Positions 32,701 to 44,224 of a stretch of DNA of 64,000 bases are shown here, one piece after another. The stretch is taken from NCBI GenBank assembly GCA_963978905.1, contig OZ022260.1, forward strand, positions 7,739,725 to 7,803,724, given 5' to 3'. The DNA is from Trichostrongylus colubriformis. Its lineage: Eukaryota > Nematoda > Chromadorea > Rhabditida > Trichostrongylidae. Positions within the stretch are counted from its first letter, which is position 1; every line of letters begins with the position of its first letter. The notes beneath the pieces were generated by a model that saw nothing but the letters and a program-made list of their open reading frames with translations, made no database searches and was not told the DNA's origin. The translations under genes and the position numbers were made by a program.

Positions 32701-35700
32701 GGTGGCTGTTCCTCGAGTTTTTCGCTATTTTGTCTCGTTCTTTGTCTACTGTCACATTGCTGAGCACCCCAACTTTCATATTTCTTAGTCTGCCGAATTT
32801 ACCTCTTCCGATGTCTTTCAAGAAATCATACACTGAAAGTACATGATTATAAGTCCTCTCAAAATCACCACACCAGATAGATACAACGCATAAAAAGGAA
32901 CACGAAAAGAACCGAGAAATATCCTCGGTTCCGAAGCATAAATCGAAAAACTGGAAGAAGAGCAATTGTTGGATTCCCGCTAAGCATCATTTGAATAGTC
33001 GTCAGCGGACGGAGCGCAGTTCAAGTTATCGCGCCCAATGTAGATTTAGGCTGAGGTTATACCATGCGGACCGTCCGGACCGGTCGCACGGTATAACCTC
33101 AGCCTTACCTCTCACTCTGGTTCCCTGACCACGTGACAGCGGCCTCTTTACTCCTAGAACCCCAATGGCCGTTCCCACTGGGTCGCCCCACCCTGTTGTT
33201 CGGCTATTTATTTGAGGAGGTGCATCTCAACTGGATCATTGTTTTTCGCGTGGGACTTTGCATGCGACCCTTGGTAAGCAAAGGCAATATCATTATATGG
33301 GAGATGGAATAACTTATATTAGGTAGTCTAAAAAGTCTTTTTGTATTTTTAAATACCGCTTTTTCCCTCAAAACTGCTTTCCACAAAATTTCTTCTGTAC
33401 ATATATATGTAGTACAAGTGCACACGCATCTATAGGTATTGTTGTCTTCCATCTCCCGGATAACCCTTTTCGGCAAGATAAAAATATCAAAAGTCACTTC
33501 ATGTTCAATTCCAATTTTTTTTTCTTTGAATGGCGTTAGACAGGGAAAGGAAAAGGTGATGATCCGATGGAGCAAGATCAGGGCTATAAGGCAGCTATTT
33601 TCATCCAAGCTCGAGAATTTTTTAAAAGAAAAAATTTTAAAAATTTTTTACCACTAGTGAAAAAATGACTCGCCAAAAAATTCTCGAGCTTGGATAAAAA
33701 TTGCTGCCCCATCCACCTTTATAGCCCTCATCTTGCTCCATCGGATTATCACCTTTTCCTTTCCCTGTCTAACGCCATTCAAAGAAAAATTTTTTTATAA
33801 TTTTTGTATTGAAAATGAGGTTGACCGTTGATATGTTTATTTTGCCGAAAAGGGTTATCCGGGAGATGGAAGACAATAATACCTATAGATGCATGAGAAC
33901 TTGTACTACATATATATGTACAGAAGAAATTTCTGGAAAGCAGTATTGAGGGAAAAAGCGGTATTTGAAAATACGAAAAAACTTTTTAGACTACCCAATA
34001 TCCGTAGACAATTCCTTTGACACTACTTTCTGTATGTTGCAGAGGAGCACCGATTGACGAGACGTTAGACTCGCTGCTCGGTCTTTCAGCGTTGTCGTGT
34101 GTACTGATGTGTTCATCAACAAGTGTCTTCTGCGCTCTTCTGGATCTTGGAGCCGATCCAACGAAGAAGTTTGCTCTCCTATTCTCAGAAGTGTAAAAAT
34201 TCTCAGAAGTGCAAAAAATTTTAGGACTCTAAAGAAAAAGACTGCAGCCGAGCTTGCTGAACAATTCAAACGTCATGATGTATTAGCGATTTTGGCTGAT
34301 AAAAGCCGGATCAGACATCATGGTCACTTTACCTTGTCTACGATGATGTAGCGACTATTAATCACCAACTCACTTTTTCAGATCGCATCGCAGTAGGTGA
34401 TATACGGCAGTTGATTGCTGAAAATCAACTGGACAGCCCTGAATTTACACGCGGTAAACAGACACCGTTGGCTGAGAGTGCAACACCTTTGATGTTTGCC
34501 GTCGCTGTGGGCAACGAACGAGCGGTATCATTTCTGTTATGACTTATCAGGTTCTAAGGAAAGTTTTGGCCGGTTTTCGCAATTTTGCCTTGGAGAGATC
34601 ATGGGTGGCTCAAACTACATATTAGGTAGTCTAAAAAGTCTTTTCGTATTTTTAAATACCGCTTTTTCCCTCAAAACTGCTTTCCACAAAATTTCTTCTG
34701 TACATATATATGTAGTACAAGTCCATACGCATCTATAGGTATTGTTGTCTTCCCTCTCCCGGATAACCCTTTTCGGCAAAATAAAAATATCAAAAGTCAC
34801 TGCATTTTCAATTCCAATTTTTTTCTTTGAGTGGCGTTAGACAGGGAAAGGAAAAGGTGATAATCCGATGGAGCAAGATCAGGGCTATAAGGCAGCAATT
34901 TTTATCCAAGCTCGAAAATTTTTTAAAAGGAAAAATTTTAAAAAATTTTTACCACTAGTGAAAAATGACTCGTCAAAAAATTCTTGAGCTTGGATAAAAA
35001 TTGCTGCACCATCCACCTTATAGCCCTCATCTTGTTCCATCGGATTATCACCTTTTCCTTTCCCTGTCTAACGCCATTCAAAGAAAAAATTTTTTATAAT
35101 TTTTGTATTGAAAATGAGGTTAACCGTTGATATGTTTATTTTGCCGAAAAGGGTTATCCGGGAGATGGAAGACAATAATACCTATAGATGCATGAGAACT
35201 TGTACTACATATATATGTACAGAAGAAATTTCTGGAAAGCAGTATTGAGGGAAAAAGCGGTATTTGAAAATACGAAAAAACTTTTTAGACTACCCAATAT
35301 TTTACCACGGCACAATCACTATTGGATGCCTCATACTTTTGCCAAAATGATGCATCTTTGTATTCTCTATTTTGATGAAAGTCTTGCGTAAAATCGTGAA
35401 AATTCTACTCCAAATCGTCATGCTTCCTTAACGCGCTGCTGTTGAAGGAGCTGTTGAGATGTTTAGAAAACTGGTTTAATTAGCTCTAGGTTTGAAGAGT
35501 ATTGGTAACGAGTAAGGCAACTCGTTCAAGCTTTGGAGGACGATCTGTGAAAAATTCGGTCGCACATGGCTGCTCCGAGGGGTCGCGCAGCACCGATTTT
35601 TCGAATTGTAGCTAATCAAAGCCATCCGAGGTGGTTCACATCTGTGATGGGGAGGCTAATACTTTCAAATATCCCCTGCAACTATGGACGCTCATCGCTC

Positions 35701-38700
35701 TCTGCTATTTTAATCAAACCGCCTTGATCAATCGAAAATCCGAGCAACTCATTCCCATTTTTGCACCTCTAAAACCAGTGACAAACTGTTCTATTCGGAG
35801 CTTAACCTTCTCTCCGTGCAGCTCTCACATTTGTAGTTGCTTCCATCACTGGAAGGCGAGTCATTCAAAAAAGGTCCTTTTTGCTGTACTTCGAAAATTC
35901 CCCAACAATCCAATTATTTTATGTTATAGAGATGAGTTGACGCGCTTGAAAATTTGAACTTACCTTGGTAGCACGCAGAACCGGTCAAAACTTTCCTTGC
36001 AGCTGGTACGTACAGTAACCACAGAGAAGTTACGACCGAAATGAATTCAGGTCAGGCGATTGGTCGATTTACGAGTGGAGGTAAACGATGTGGAGTCTCG
36101 TCATGGTCTCACAGCATTACAAATTGCATCGCTTCTTAGGTTTTTTACTCACTCACTTACTTACCAACTGTGCATTTGTTACAGGGTGCGCAGATTTCCA
36201 CCGTTGTAAAAACAGGTAAACAGAGAGTTGCAGACTGATTTTTCGGTGACAGTTTATTAATAGCATTCAGTATCAAAATATATGATTACAACTCAAAATG
36301 TCCCTCTTTAACACGGATACAGGCCTCGAGACGAGATCGAAAGTCGTCCACCGTGGCGCGCGGGTCCTCCGGGGAGATTTCATCTTATATTTTCAGGAGG
36401 TCTTTCTTCGGGGCTTCGATCGTAACGTGGTGCTTCGAGCAGTTCTTGCTTTCCAAGTAGGACCATACAGAATAGCTCATCGGAGTAAGATCGGGACTAT
36501 TCGGTGGCCAATCCTGAGCATTGACGAGGCTTAGGAGATTGTTTTGACACCACTGCTGTGCCACCTTTGACCGACGAGCTGGTACCGAATCCTGCTGAAA
36601 CACGATTGGACCAGATCCGAAATGACACTTTGTTCACGGCACCAAGGTCTTCTTCAGTACGGTTTCCAAGTAAATTTCTGTGTTGATTTTGGTACCTCCT
36701 TCGATGTAAATGAGTGGCGACTTGGTTCCACACGATGGCGGCCGGAACCATGACTTTCTTTGGATAACCAGAACGTTTTTGTATTCTCCTTTTCTCGTTT
36801 GCCTCTTCAAGGGATTTGCGCAGCACACGATCATTTTGCCGGTTGAAGGTCAATTCCATTGTGAAAAGTTTCTTATCGGAAAAACAATGTCTCGGTGGCG
36901 CTCTCACTTGAACTATTTGAAGAGCATGATCGGAGGGGATGAAAGCCAAGCATTTCGTCAGAAAGGGACGCTGAAGACTGCGACTTTGAATGGTGATAAC
37001 GGGAAGCAAATTAAAAGCTAGATAGCCATTTGACCCCTCGTCGCTGCAAAAAAAATTAGTACATCAAGCATCGCAATCCCGCGCAGGTAATATCGGCGCA
37101 CCCTGCATTTATAATCAAATATAATTGGTTTTATGATGATCTTTCTTTGCCTACTCAGAGTCAAAATTGTCATATACATGCGGTACAGCAACAGGAGCAC
37201 TTCCTCATCTATCGTAACCATTAGGCGTGAAATAAAAAGCAGTGGTTTCTGTTGCGCACATTACGTTATATGACGTCAAATCTTTCCACTTGCACCACCT
37301 ACCAGAAGGGACTTTTATGCTCTTCTATGACCATCGTAGAAACCGTGAGTAGACTGATTCAATGCGATTCCAGGCTTGATAATTGCGCCCTCATCCTTCT
37401 GATGAATGAGGCTCGAACCGGTGATCTCAATGCCCTGAACATGTCTGCATTTGATTTGTACATAAGCAGTAATGGTATGTCATAAGATAGATGTCGATAT
37501 TGATCGATAACCTGATATCACTTAATCAATTGTCATTCTACTATTTTCTATGATTCTCAGAACATTTGTTCAGAAGAGCCGGATCCACATGTGCGAGCTA
37601 TGCTGCACATTAATCGACCGTCTCGGCTTGAAGGTAAACTGAATCTGAGCGGAAGCAGTACTACATTGTCGAAAGTGCTCGCGACAGGGCGACCAAAGGT
37701 TTGGTTGCATCCTAAAAGACTTTTGAACATTTTTTTTCGTTATGCTAATACAAGCTTGGTAGTTGGATTTTAAATGGCCAATCGTTTCGAATTTCTCGTC
37801 TTCTTCAAAGGCCTGAAGGTAGCTCGAGGCTTTTTGATTGGTCATGTATCCGATCAAGCGCCTCATCCTCTCTAGCTTTTCCAAGGTCGTTTCGAAATCG
37901 CTCCCCGGCATCCGGTAGCGAGGAACAGGTTCGCCCGAGATCTCACAAGCCAAGAAGAAGCTCACATCACACTTATATGTGTCAGTATAGGCGAGTGAGT
38001 TCTACGTACTTCACTGACGTCCGGAACTCCTGCCGTGCACGTCGCTCCTACTGCAGCTCGCACTGTGATACAAACAGCTATTCGAGAGACACTCGTTTCG
38101 GTCCTTCATTTGTAGCTTTCTCGTGAAAATTCAGAGTGGTTCCAACACTTTCCTTGACGAAATTTAGGTCTCGTACGCCAAAACAGAACACACAGCATCA
38201 AAGCCACTCCCGTTATGTTCCTCGATTTTATGCATGCCAAGTGGGGTGGTTATAATACCACGCTTCTTCCCAACAATATGTTCCTTGAAGCGGATAGCCA
38301 GTGCCCTTTCTGTTCCCCCAGTATTAGTGCTATTGCAAGTTCTACACTGAAGCTCACATATTACGCCAACCTTCTCACGATCTTCTGGTTCTCCGTAAGG
38401 ACAATAAATGGCGTTAAGTACTGCCTATCGTACACTTTGTTGTGGAAAAGTTGACGTTCATTGCTGTCATTGGGGATAGTTCTAATGCAACGTCATCCTG
38501 CAGCTGTGCTCTCTCGGTACTGTGGTATACTGCAGCAGTAACCTTACCAGAGATACATGGAAAGCATGACTCTGCGTGACATTCATCGTTATTGGCAAGT
38601 ATAAGACGTCCTATGGTGTACTGGTGCCCTATAGCCATATTTAGCTGCAATGCATAAAGTTCGACATCTTGACTTCTGCCGTTTCTCTTGACTGTGCGCA

Positions 38701-41700
38701 TGCTGTCGTTGTTGTGAACATCTTAATGATCGCACGTTTCACATCAGCGGGGTGAGTTGACGTCGCATGAATCAAGACGTTTTCACAGCAAGGCTTAATG
38801 TACCACTTCACCCTGGCAATGCCACCATATAAGCTGGCCTGGGTGTTGATTAACGGTAGCTATCTGTGTCAGCCTTATGTACTGCGACTGCTCATTCAAT
38901 AATCGGAAGCCCCGTCCATTTCGGACTGTGTTGATGTTAATATGATCTGCAGTACGTCAGAGGTAAGCGACCAATTACTGGTTGTTCTATTCTGCTCGTG
39001 AAGCCGATCGCAAGTACAGGTGCTAGTCGGTGACTTATGGAACATGAGAACTTTTGCTTGTGAAAATCACATGAAAGTCTTTTTAGGAGTGGCTTTCAAA
39101 GTTTTCAACTCAACTGGGTCTGTCATCTGAATCACAGACCGCCTCAAGTGTCATGGATATGCGTCAGTGGCGTGACTATTGGGTTCGAAATAGTGGCACG
39201 GATGGACGATTCTGGAAGGTCAGCCCCATTGATCGAGGCTTTTTCGACCCTTCATGCACTGCTCGCTACACCTCCACTTTACCTATTCCAGAAATTGGTC
39301 ACAGCAGAGGAGATTTTGCGAATGACAAAGAACGCGACACCACTGAAGACAATTACGTACGATACGGTATTGGATGCAGTGAAGAAGATGGCGCAAGTAA
39401 GTTTTGGTCCAAAGGGCCTAGTGACGGTATAACGAAAGACAACGCCCTTATCGTCTGCACGACCTCTAGATCAAACCCGGGTGCACTCATACTTTCTGAA
39501 TTTGCCTTTCCCCATTGCATATATTGTTTCAAGACTTATCGATTGATATAACCAATTGGATCAGTCACATATAAAAAGTTAATAAATGAATTATTTCTGT
39601 TCCTGGGTTTTTTTTTCTATTTGTTATCAATTATTATTTATTAATGGTTATTTATTATTATTTATGATGATTATCATTTACTGCTTGTTTATTGCTATAT
39701 CTTCAATTATTATTAAAATAATTAATAATAAATAAATCAATCAAATGTAACGAATCAAGAAAAACAAAAACAAGCAGCAAATTCGAATCCAAAAGCAAAA
39801 CAGTTTTATCCACATATTCTCATTGAGGCGGTCTTTTTCAAAGAAGAGAACTCATAGTGAGAGTTTTAAGCAATCGCAATCGTTTCTTGTGAACTGCTTC
39901 TATGACTCCTATGTGGGTGATGTGAAACGAGAATCGGACAACGAAAGTGATAGCTATAAATGGGAATACTATGATCGAGCCCAGATGTACACGTCCCAAT
40001 GCGTGAGTTCTCTTATCAGTACCATTCCCTGAAAAAAAAAGCGTCTTAACTGCTCCTAGTCTGTAGGACATAAGAGCCGCGTTGCGACGTGCGATGTGAT
40101 GCGTCTGTATGCGTTGGGTCCTTACGCGATTAACATGACCTACCTCCTTTTCCAAACTGGGGACATGGTTGTCGCCTCACGATCTAACCATAAACGGTTA
40201 ACCTAGTTCGCACGTGTCGCGTCGCACGCCGCATGACGCTACGCTAGTTTCTGACCTAGTGAAACACATCCGTCGTGACTGATTGTGGTGCTGAAATCGT
40301 GGAACTTTGAATTTAGGGTTACCAGCAGTCAAAGAGACGAGTGATCAATCCCAGAGATTCGATAGTAGTACATCGACGAGAAGGAAGTGACGGTATGTGC
40401 TTTACTTGTAAAACATTTTTTTTATCAAAAAAGGTGTAATCGAATAAAATGAGGTGCAAGGTAGAATATCATTAACGGTGGCTCAAAACAGGTTAGTATT
40501 CATCCGAGCAAAAGTAAACTGGTAAATAAACGAGCTGACCAATAAATTGTTCTTTTTTTACCGCATAGAATTACGATTATCGCTGTTGATTAAGGCAATC
40601 GTAAACCCCGAACGTTGTCATTTCTCGAGTCACCGTCACAGAATCAGATGCGCACCACCCCACGAATGCTCAAGAAGTCACGCGATTCGATGGTGATGGA
40701 AGAGATGATCCCGAGAAACACATACGATCAGCTCAGAAAGTATGAAAATATTTTCAAATTTAGATGTCTCCCAGCCCGTTTCTGCCTTGTTTTCCTGTTT
40801 CCTGAGTCGAAGGACCAAAATTTTTACTTGTGTTTGATACCCACATACTTCACGTTCAGGACAGCTTCAACACCACTCCTGGTGCAGGTTCCAACAATGC
40901 TTGGTACCCCACATATTCGTTTGGCGTTGAGCCAATCAGATCGACGTCGAACTGTTGAAGGTATGACGTTTTGTTTCGACCTTTTTTGAACTCTCTATCG
41001 ACTTATAGTTGTGATGCATGAAGTGCGTTGGCTGACAAAGGTTATGCAGAGCGTGTGGGCGTGCCTGTCCGGTACCGCCTATTTCCCATTTGTGGTTCCT
41101 CCTCTATCTTTTCTACTCCTCAAGAAAGAGCGGAGAGGCCTTCAGAGCCCATGCTCGCTGTAAGGTATTGTTTAAAGCAAAGCCCCTGATTCAGGCGATT
41201 ATGCGATTCATTTGGAAGAAAAAAGATACATATCGATCGAGTGATTCAGGCGAAAGGGAAAAGATACGTATTGATTAGATGGTACAGGTGTTCGCGCGAT
41301 CGCCTCAACGCGAACTATGAACAATGGCTAAAGTCTGCCAACAAAAAAAGAAAGGCGATGCCACTGGCACTGGGCGGGTGCGAGTGCCGGTGGCAGGGCA
41401 TGGCAGCCTTCAAGCGAGGCAGTGTGGCATGGGTGGAAGTGCAGAGGTGACGCAGCCACGCTCTGCCGGGCTCCCAAGGGCAATCGACTCCTGGTGGCGC
41501 CGCGAGTGCGACGCCGCGAAGCGATTTTCTGCCGTAAGTAGACACACCAGTACGCTTATCACTTGTGGGCCTTTTCCCTTCGCCATCTCTACCTAGCATT
41601 CCCTTCAATAGACAATGGAGCGGGTGAGGATGATTGTCTGTTAAGATTCACGAGCTGTGGGCCAGATAGAGCAATGTAGCACGGAGAGAAGGACCGGATT

Positions 41701-42009
41701 GTCCTGCCCGGCCCCTTGACATAACCGCTTTCCTCGATTGATACTGATTTTCCGAAAATTTAGAGCGAATCTGGGGCGAGCTGCGTAAACACAACCTGGC
41801 TCACTATATCGATGTGTTTCAGAAGGAAGAAATCGATGCTGAGGTTTGTGTTGAGAATTCGAATATTTCAGTAAGTAAGCCGAAAATTTCACAAATTTTA
41901 GTCATTCTTCACTCTGAACGATTATGATCTGAAGAATCTGGGAATTGCATCTCCAGCTCATCGAGCCACCATTCTCAATATCAAAAATCATCTTATCAGT
42001 ATATCCTGA
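29706..42009 (+). CDS. Ankyrin-repeat and SAM-domain protein (ANKS3/ANKS6-like), 19 exons
   Basis: Exons: 29706-29798, 30264-30362, 30526-30668, 30909-30949, 31502-31637, 34043-34168, 34225-34322, 34382-34524, 36051-36139, 37374-37474, 37574-37698, 39087-39218, 39292-39396, 39844-40002, 40317-40392, 40595-40739, 40860-40960, 41764-41843, 41902-42009. Phases close to 699 codons. Residues ~15-320 are ankyrin repeats (repeating TALQIAA, TPFHHAC, TPLIAAAF, TPLMFAV, TALQIAS cores). The middle (~350-635) is Ser/Arg-rich and probably disordered. The C-terminus (~638-699) is a SAM domain: a helix around WGELRKHNLAHYIDVFQ, then SFFTLNDYDLKNLGI and a last helix. In the family this pairing gives cytosolic scaffolds, some at cilia (ANKS3, ANKS6, BICC1 partners); which member this is cannot be decided here. 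The join at 39,844 uses a poor acceptor (TTTTTCAAAG) and is the least sure. Introns hold at least six transposon insertions. Confidence 0.85.
30695..30870. mobile_element. GC-rich MITE family A, copy 1 (intron 3 of ankyrin/SAM gene)
   Basis: Ends GGGCCGCGTTGATAGTCTGC and GAGTATGAACGCGGCT are inverted relatives. The interior pair GCCGGCAGGGCGTGGCGGCG / CACAGCCACGCCCCACCGGC marks the family. Other copies: 43,302-43,474, 53,639-53,812 and 54,096-54,271. Much more GC-rich than the surrounding DNA. Confidence 0.85.
32436..32770. repeat. Dispersed repeat family L, copy 2
   Basis: Collinear with 25,545-25,880 over the GGCACTGGGAGGGGTAGAGG, GATGTGTGGCGAAAC and GGCGGGACAACGTT blocks. Located in intron 5 of the ankyrin/SAM gene. 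Confidence 0.7.
33049..33104. mobile_element. 56-bp minimal palindromic element (family C), TTA duplication
   Basis: GGCTGAGGTTATACC and its inverse GGTATAACCTCAGCC bound a 56-bp insert, flanked by TTA at 33,046-33,048 and 33,105-33,107. The matching position in the family J copy near 10,400 lacks the insert. Termini match the 327-bp element at 44,225-44,551. Short GG-ends with TTA duplications suggest a PIF/Harbinger-type MITE. Confidence 0.88.
33319..33998. mobile_element. 680-bp palindromic mariner-like MITE, copy 1
   Basis: Starts TTAGGTAGTCTAAAAAGTC and ends with the inverse GACTACCCAA, flanked by TA (33,317-33,318 and 33,999-34,000). The two halves are inverted copies meeting near 33,650 around an ACCACTAGTG centre. 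No transposase. It ends 44 bases before exon 6 of the ankyrin/SAM gene. The second copy is at 34,622-35,297. Confidence 0.92.
34622..35297. mobile_element. 676-bp palindromic mariner-like MITE, copy 2
   Basis: Same family as 33,319-33,998 with the same termini and TA flanks (34,620-34,621 and 35,298-35,299), and the two copies agree over their whole length apart from scattered changes. It sits in intron 8, so exons 6-8 (34,043-34,524) lie between the two palindromes. Confidence 0.92.
36182..37105 (-). mobile_element. Tc1/mariner-superfamily element (DD37D type), degraded
   Basis: Short inverted ends CAGGGTGCGC (36,182) and GCGCACCCTG (37,105). The left end is preceded by TA; the right flank reads CA, a likely mutated TA. 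The 924-bp element carries transposase fragments on the minus strand (36,385-37,009). It lies in intron 9 of the ankyrin/SAM gene. Confidence 0.8.
36385..37009 (-). pseudogene. Broken DD37D transposase
   Basis: Read from 37,009 downward, fragments fall in at least two frames. The first catalytic Asp lies in FSDKKLFTMEL, where the family usually has DEK. A middle block with IYIEGGTKINTEIYLETVL is in another frame. The last block has FQQDSVPARRSKVAQQWC and WPPNSPDLTPMSYSVW, where the third acidic residue is replaced by Ser; spacing from QQD to that position is 37 residues. The N-terminal DNA-binding region is missing. Non-functional. Confidence 0.85.
38165..38720 (-). pseudogene. Penelope-like retroelement remnant, GIY-YIG endonuclease region
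   Basis: On the minus strand, residues around NKVYDR precede YCPYGEPEDREKVGVICELQ, then CRTCNSTNTGGTERALAIRF with KEH, and TPLGMHKIEEHNGSGFDAVC, ending at a stop near 38,165. This follows the pattern of the GIY-YIG module at the C-terminus of Penelope-like reverse transcriptases, where YIGETGR is here decayed to NTGGTER. Reading needs at least one frameshift. Located in intron 11 of the ankyrin/SAM gene. Confidence 0.65.
41374..41555. mobile_element. Mutator-like MITE family B, truncated copy
   Basis: Contains the family B core (CTTCAAGCGAGGCAGTGTGG, CCACGCTCTGCCGGGCTCCC) and the right end TAAGTAGACACACCA, but no matching left terminus. Located in intron 17 of the ankyrin/SAM gene. Complete copies lie at 55,923-56,209 and 57,086-57,321. 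Confidence 0.75.
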
Positions 42010-43301
42010 ATGAGAAGTGTTGCCTATGGAGTTTAAGTGCATCAGCTGTCTTTTTAGATTATTGTTTGCTCTGAGTGTTTATCTAGTCGTTCAATTTATG
42101 AGCTGCAGCCGAAGTATATTTCAAAGTTTGATTATCAATCTGTATCTTTTTCTACCCTCGTGAGCTTTTGCCATGCATGGCGGCTAGTTGTCTCAAAAGC
42201 TGTGGACGCGCTAATTGTATGGGCGGAGTGTTCTGCGGCTGACTCAACCACCAATCGGCACCCCAAGTGGGTGTGGCTGTCCGGGGTTCATATCGGGGCG
42301 TATAAGGTTTGAGAGACGCTTGTTTCTAAATGAACTCCTTAGCTCACACTCTTGAGGGTTATGTGCAGGGTCACAGAAGACATCAGAAACCGTACGGGGT
42401 AATTTTAGTAGATTGTGGAATTTGTGGAATACGAAAGTCGAGTGATTAGTAGTGCATTAGTAGAGAAAGAACGGAATAAAACGCTCAAAATCTGAGGAAC
42501 CGAAACCCGAAAATCCTCCTTTTCACTTCTTGCCCTTCGTCTCCTTCACATCACTAGCTGGTTTGGGTAGACGCAGGCCAGGCGAGGGGCGAAATCAGCC
42601 AACCGCGAACGTTGCCCCTCCTCGCAGTTACTTTGCAGCTGCGGGATCGAGAGAGAAACCTGAATGCACGCTTTTTCAATGGCTTTTTCAGTCAGCACAG
42701 ACCATCTATTCTGGGGTCAATCGTTCTTTCACAGAGAGCATGTCTCCCTTATACTCATTTTCTCTTTATCCGTGGCGGTCAAGAGTCTTGGCGATTGGTC
42801 CAGATACAACTCGCTGATTTTCAGGTGGTGAACTTGGGGAGGGACACAATCTTGCTCCGTTCCGTTTTCAACTCATATCTGAGGTATTGTTTGAACCTGT
42901 AAGGGAAATGGTTTAAGAGTGAGCATGCCATTCTTGTGCGTACTCGTGGCATAAGCTTAACGATATTTAATGATTCACCATTCAGTTCACGAATTATTTC
43001 TAAATCTGTAGTGTTTTCGCTGGAATTCGTTGCAATTCGCGGGATGTATTTTGCAAAATTCCTGATTTATGTATTAGGGTATTCGCTGCCATATTGATGT
43101 GACAAACGATATGAATGTACGGGTATTGTTGAATAAATTTTTAGAGTCAAACTTCAGTTGTGCTAAGAAAACCTTTAGCTGTGCTAGTAAATATCTTAGT
43201 GCTAATACGTGTGGTGAATTACTACGTATGTATTATTAGGACAGAATTTCGCAACGCGGTGTGCAACGCGATGCGATCCGTGCGAGCTAGGGCGTAGTAA
43301 T
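42010..43301. other. Intergenic DNA with a probable inverted family L fragment
   Basis: Follows the ankyrin/SAM stop codon. The 42,400-42,660 segment resembles family L in reverse (AGAAAGAACGGAATAAAACG, then AACGTTGCCCCTCCTCGC). The rest has no recognisable gene or element ends. Confidence 0.4.
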
Positions 43302-43474
43302 GTCGCGTTTATACTTCGAGCCGGCAAGGCGTGGCTGCGTTCACAGGCTGCGAGGCAAAATGGCACGGGGGAGGTGGAGAGACGAAGCAGGCAACGAGAC
43401 AGGGTGGGAGAGGCAGAGACGCAAAGACAAGCAGCCACGCCCTGCCGCCGACACCGCAAAGTGTGAATGCGGTC
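43302..43474. mobile_element. GC-rich MITE family A, copy 2
   Basis: Ends GTCGCGTTTATACTTCGAGC and GCAAAGTGTGAATGCGGTCT. Interior AAGGCGTGGCTGCGTTCACA / AGCCACGCCCTGCCGCCGAC as in the other A copies. Relative to copy 4 (54,096-54,271) the core is inverted. Confidence 0.8.
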
Positions 43475-44224
43475 TAGCCAGTCGAGTACTGAAGTGACTA
43501 CGTATACAGCGCCTCACTTCGCATATTTTCGATGCAGGACCCAACTACCCACGGTGTTCCTAAAGATGGTGATAGGGGTAATGTGGGTGTTACGAAATCG
43601 CAAATGGAGTCATTCACTGGAAGATTACGGGTCTGGAAGGCCTGTGTATGGCGAAATCCCGCCGAAGGCACCTCTTCGAGCTGTGGCTGAGGTGGCCTCA
43701 TCAGGGCAAGCCTCCTTCCTCACGGCAGGCCGCCTCCTAGGGTCGACTTTGCCGAAGAATAAGTGAGGTGTAGACTAGTGAGCATATCGTATCGTATGAT
43801 TGCGGTATTGATCAAAGAGACGTGGTGCTTGACGTGTCAGCTTTCGTGGTGAACTCGTCCACCGGTCAGTATCAAAGATTAGAATGAATGATTACAAGTC
43901 AACTTCCCCTACCACTGCCTTTAAGATTCTTGCCCCAACGATCACCTCCAATTTTTTTTCTGAAATCCCTTTTGGACGTATAGATGAGCTGATTTATACA
44001 TAGTCAAGTATTCGTTGGCAAGTGAGTGCATGGAACAAATACCACATCACATCGTATCCGATCCAGTGGGTAATGGAAAGAAAGACAATCTGTGCGATGT
44101 TGGGACAGACCACACACATGATTCCAGTTCATAATCATAAATGTGCTTGAACGTGCTACAGCAACTTCCGCAATGTTTTCAGTCTCCTTGTTCAGTGTGG
44201 ATGAAAAGCGGCAGTCTCACGTGA

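Larger units (their letters stand above)
32880..34020. repeat. Family J repeat, copy 2, split by two nested insertions
   Basis: Matches 10,250-10,580 at its start, then is interrupted by a 56-bp element (33,049-33,104) and, near its right end, by a 680-bp palindrome (33,319-33,998). A GTAGACAATTCCTTTG end typical of family H/J resumes directly after the palindrome. The layering gives an order of insertion: J first, the other two later. Confidence 0.7.

Noticed and set aside
39602..39760. AT-rich TTATTA tract as a possible origin or matrix element
   Set aside because: Simple-sequence drift of the TTATTTAT type inside an intron; no motif supports a specific role.
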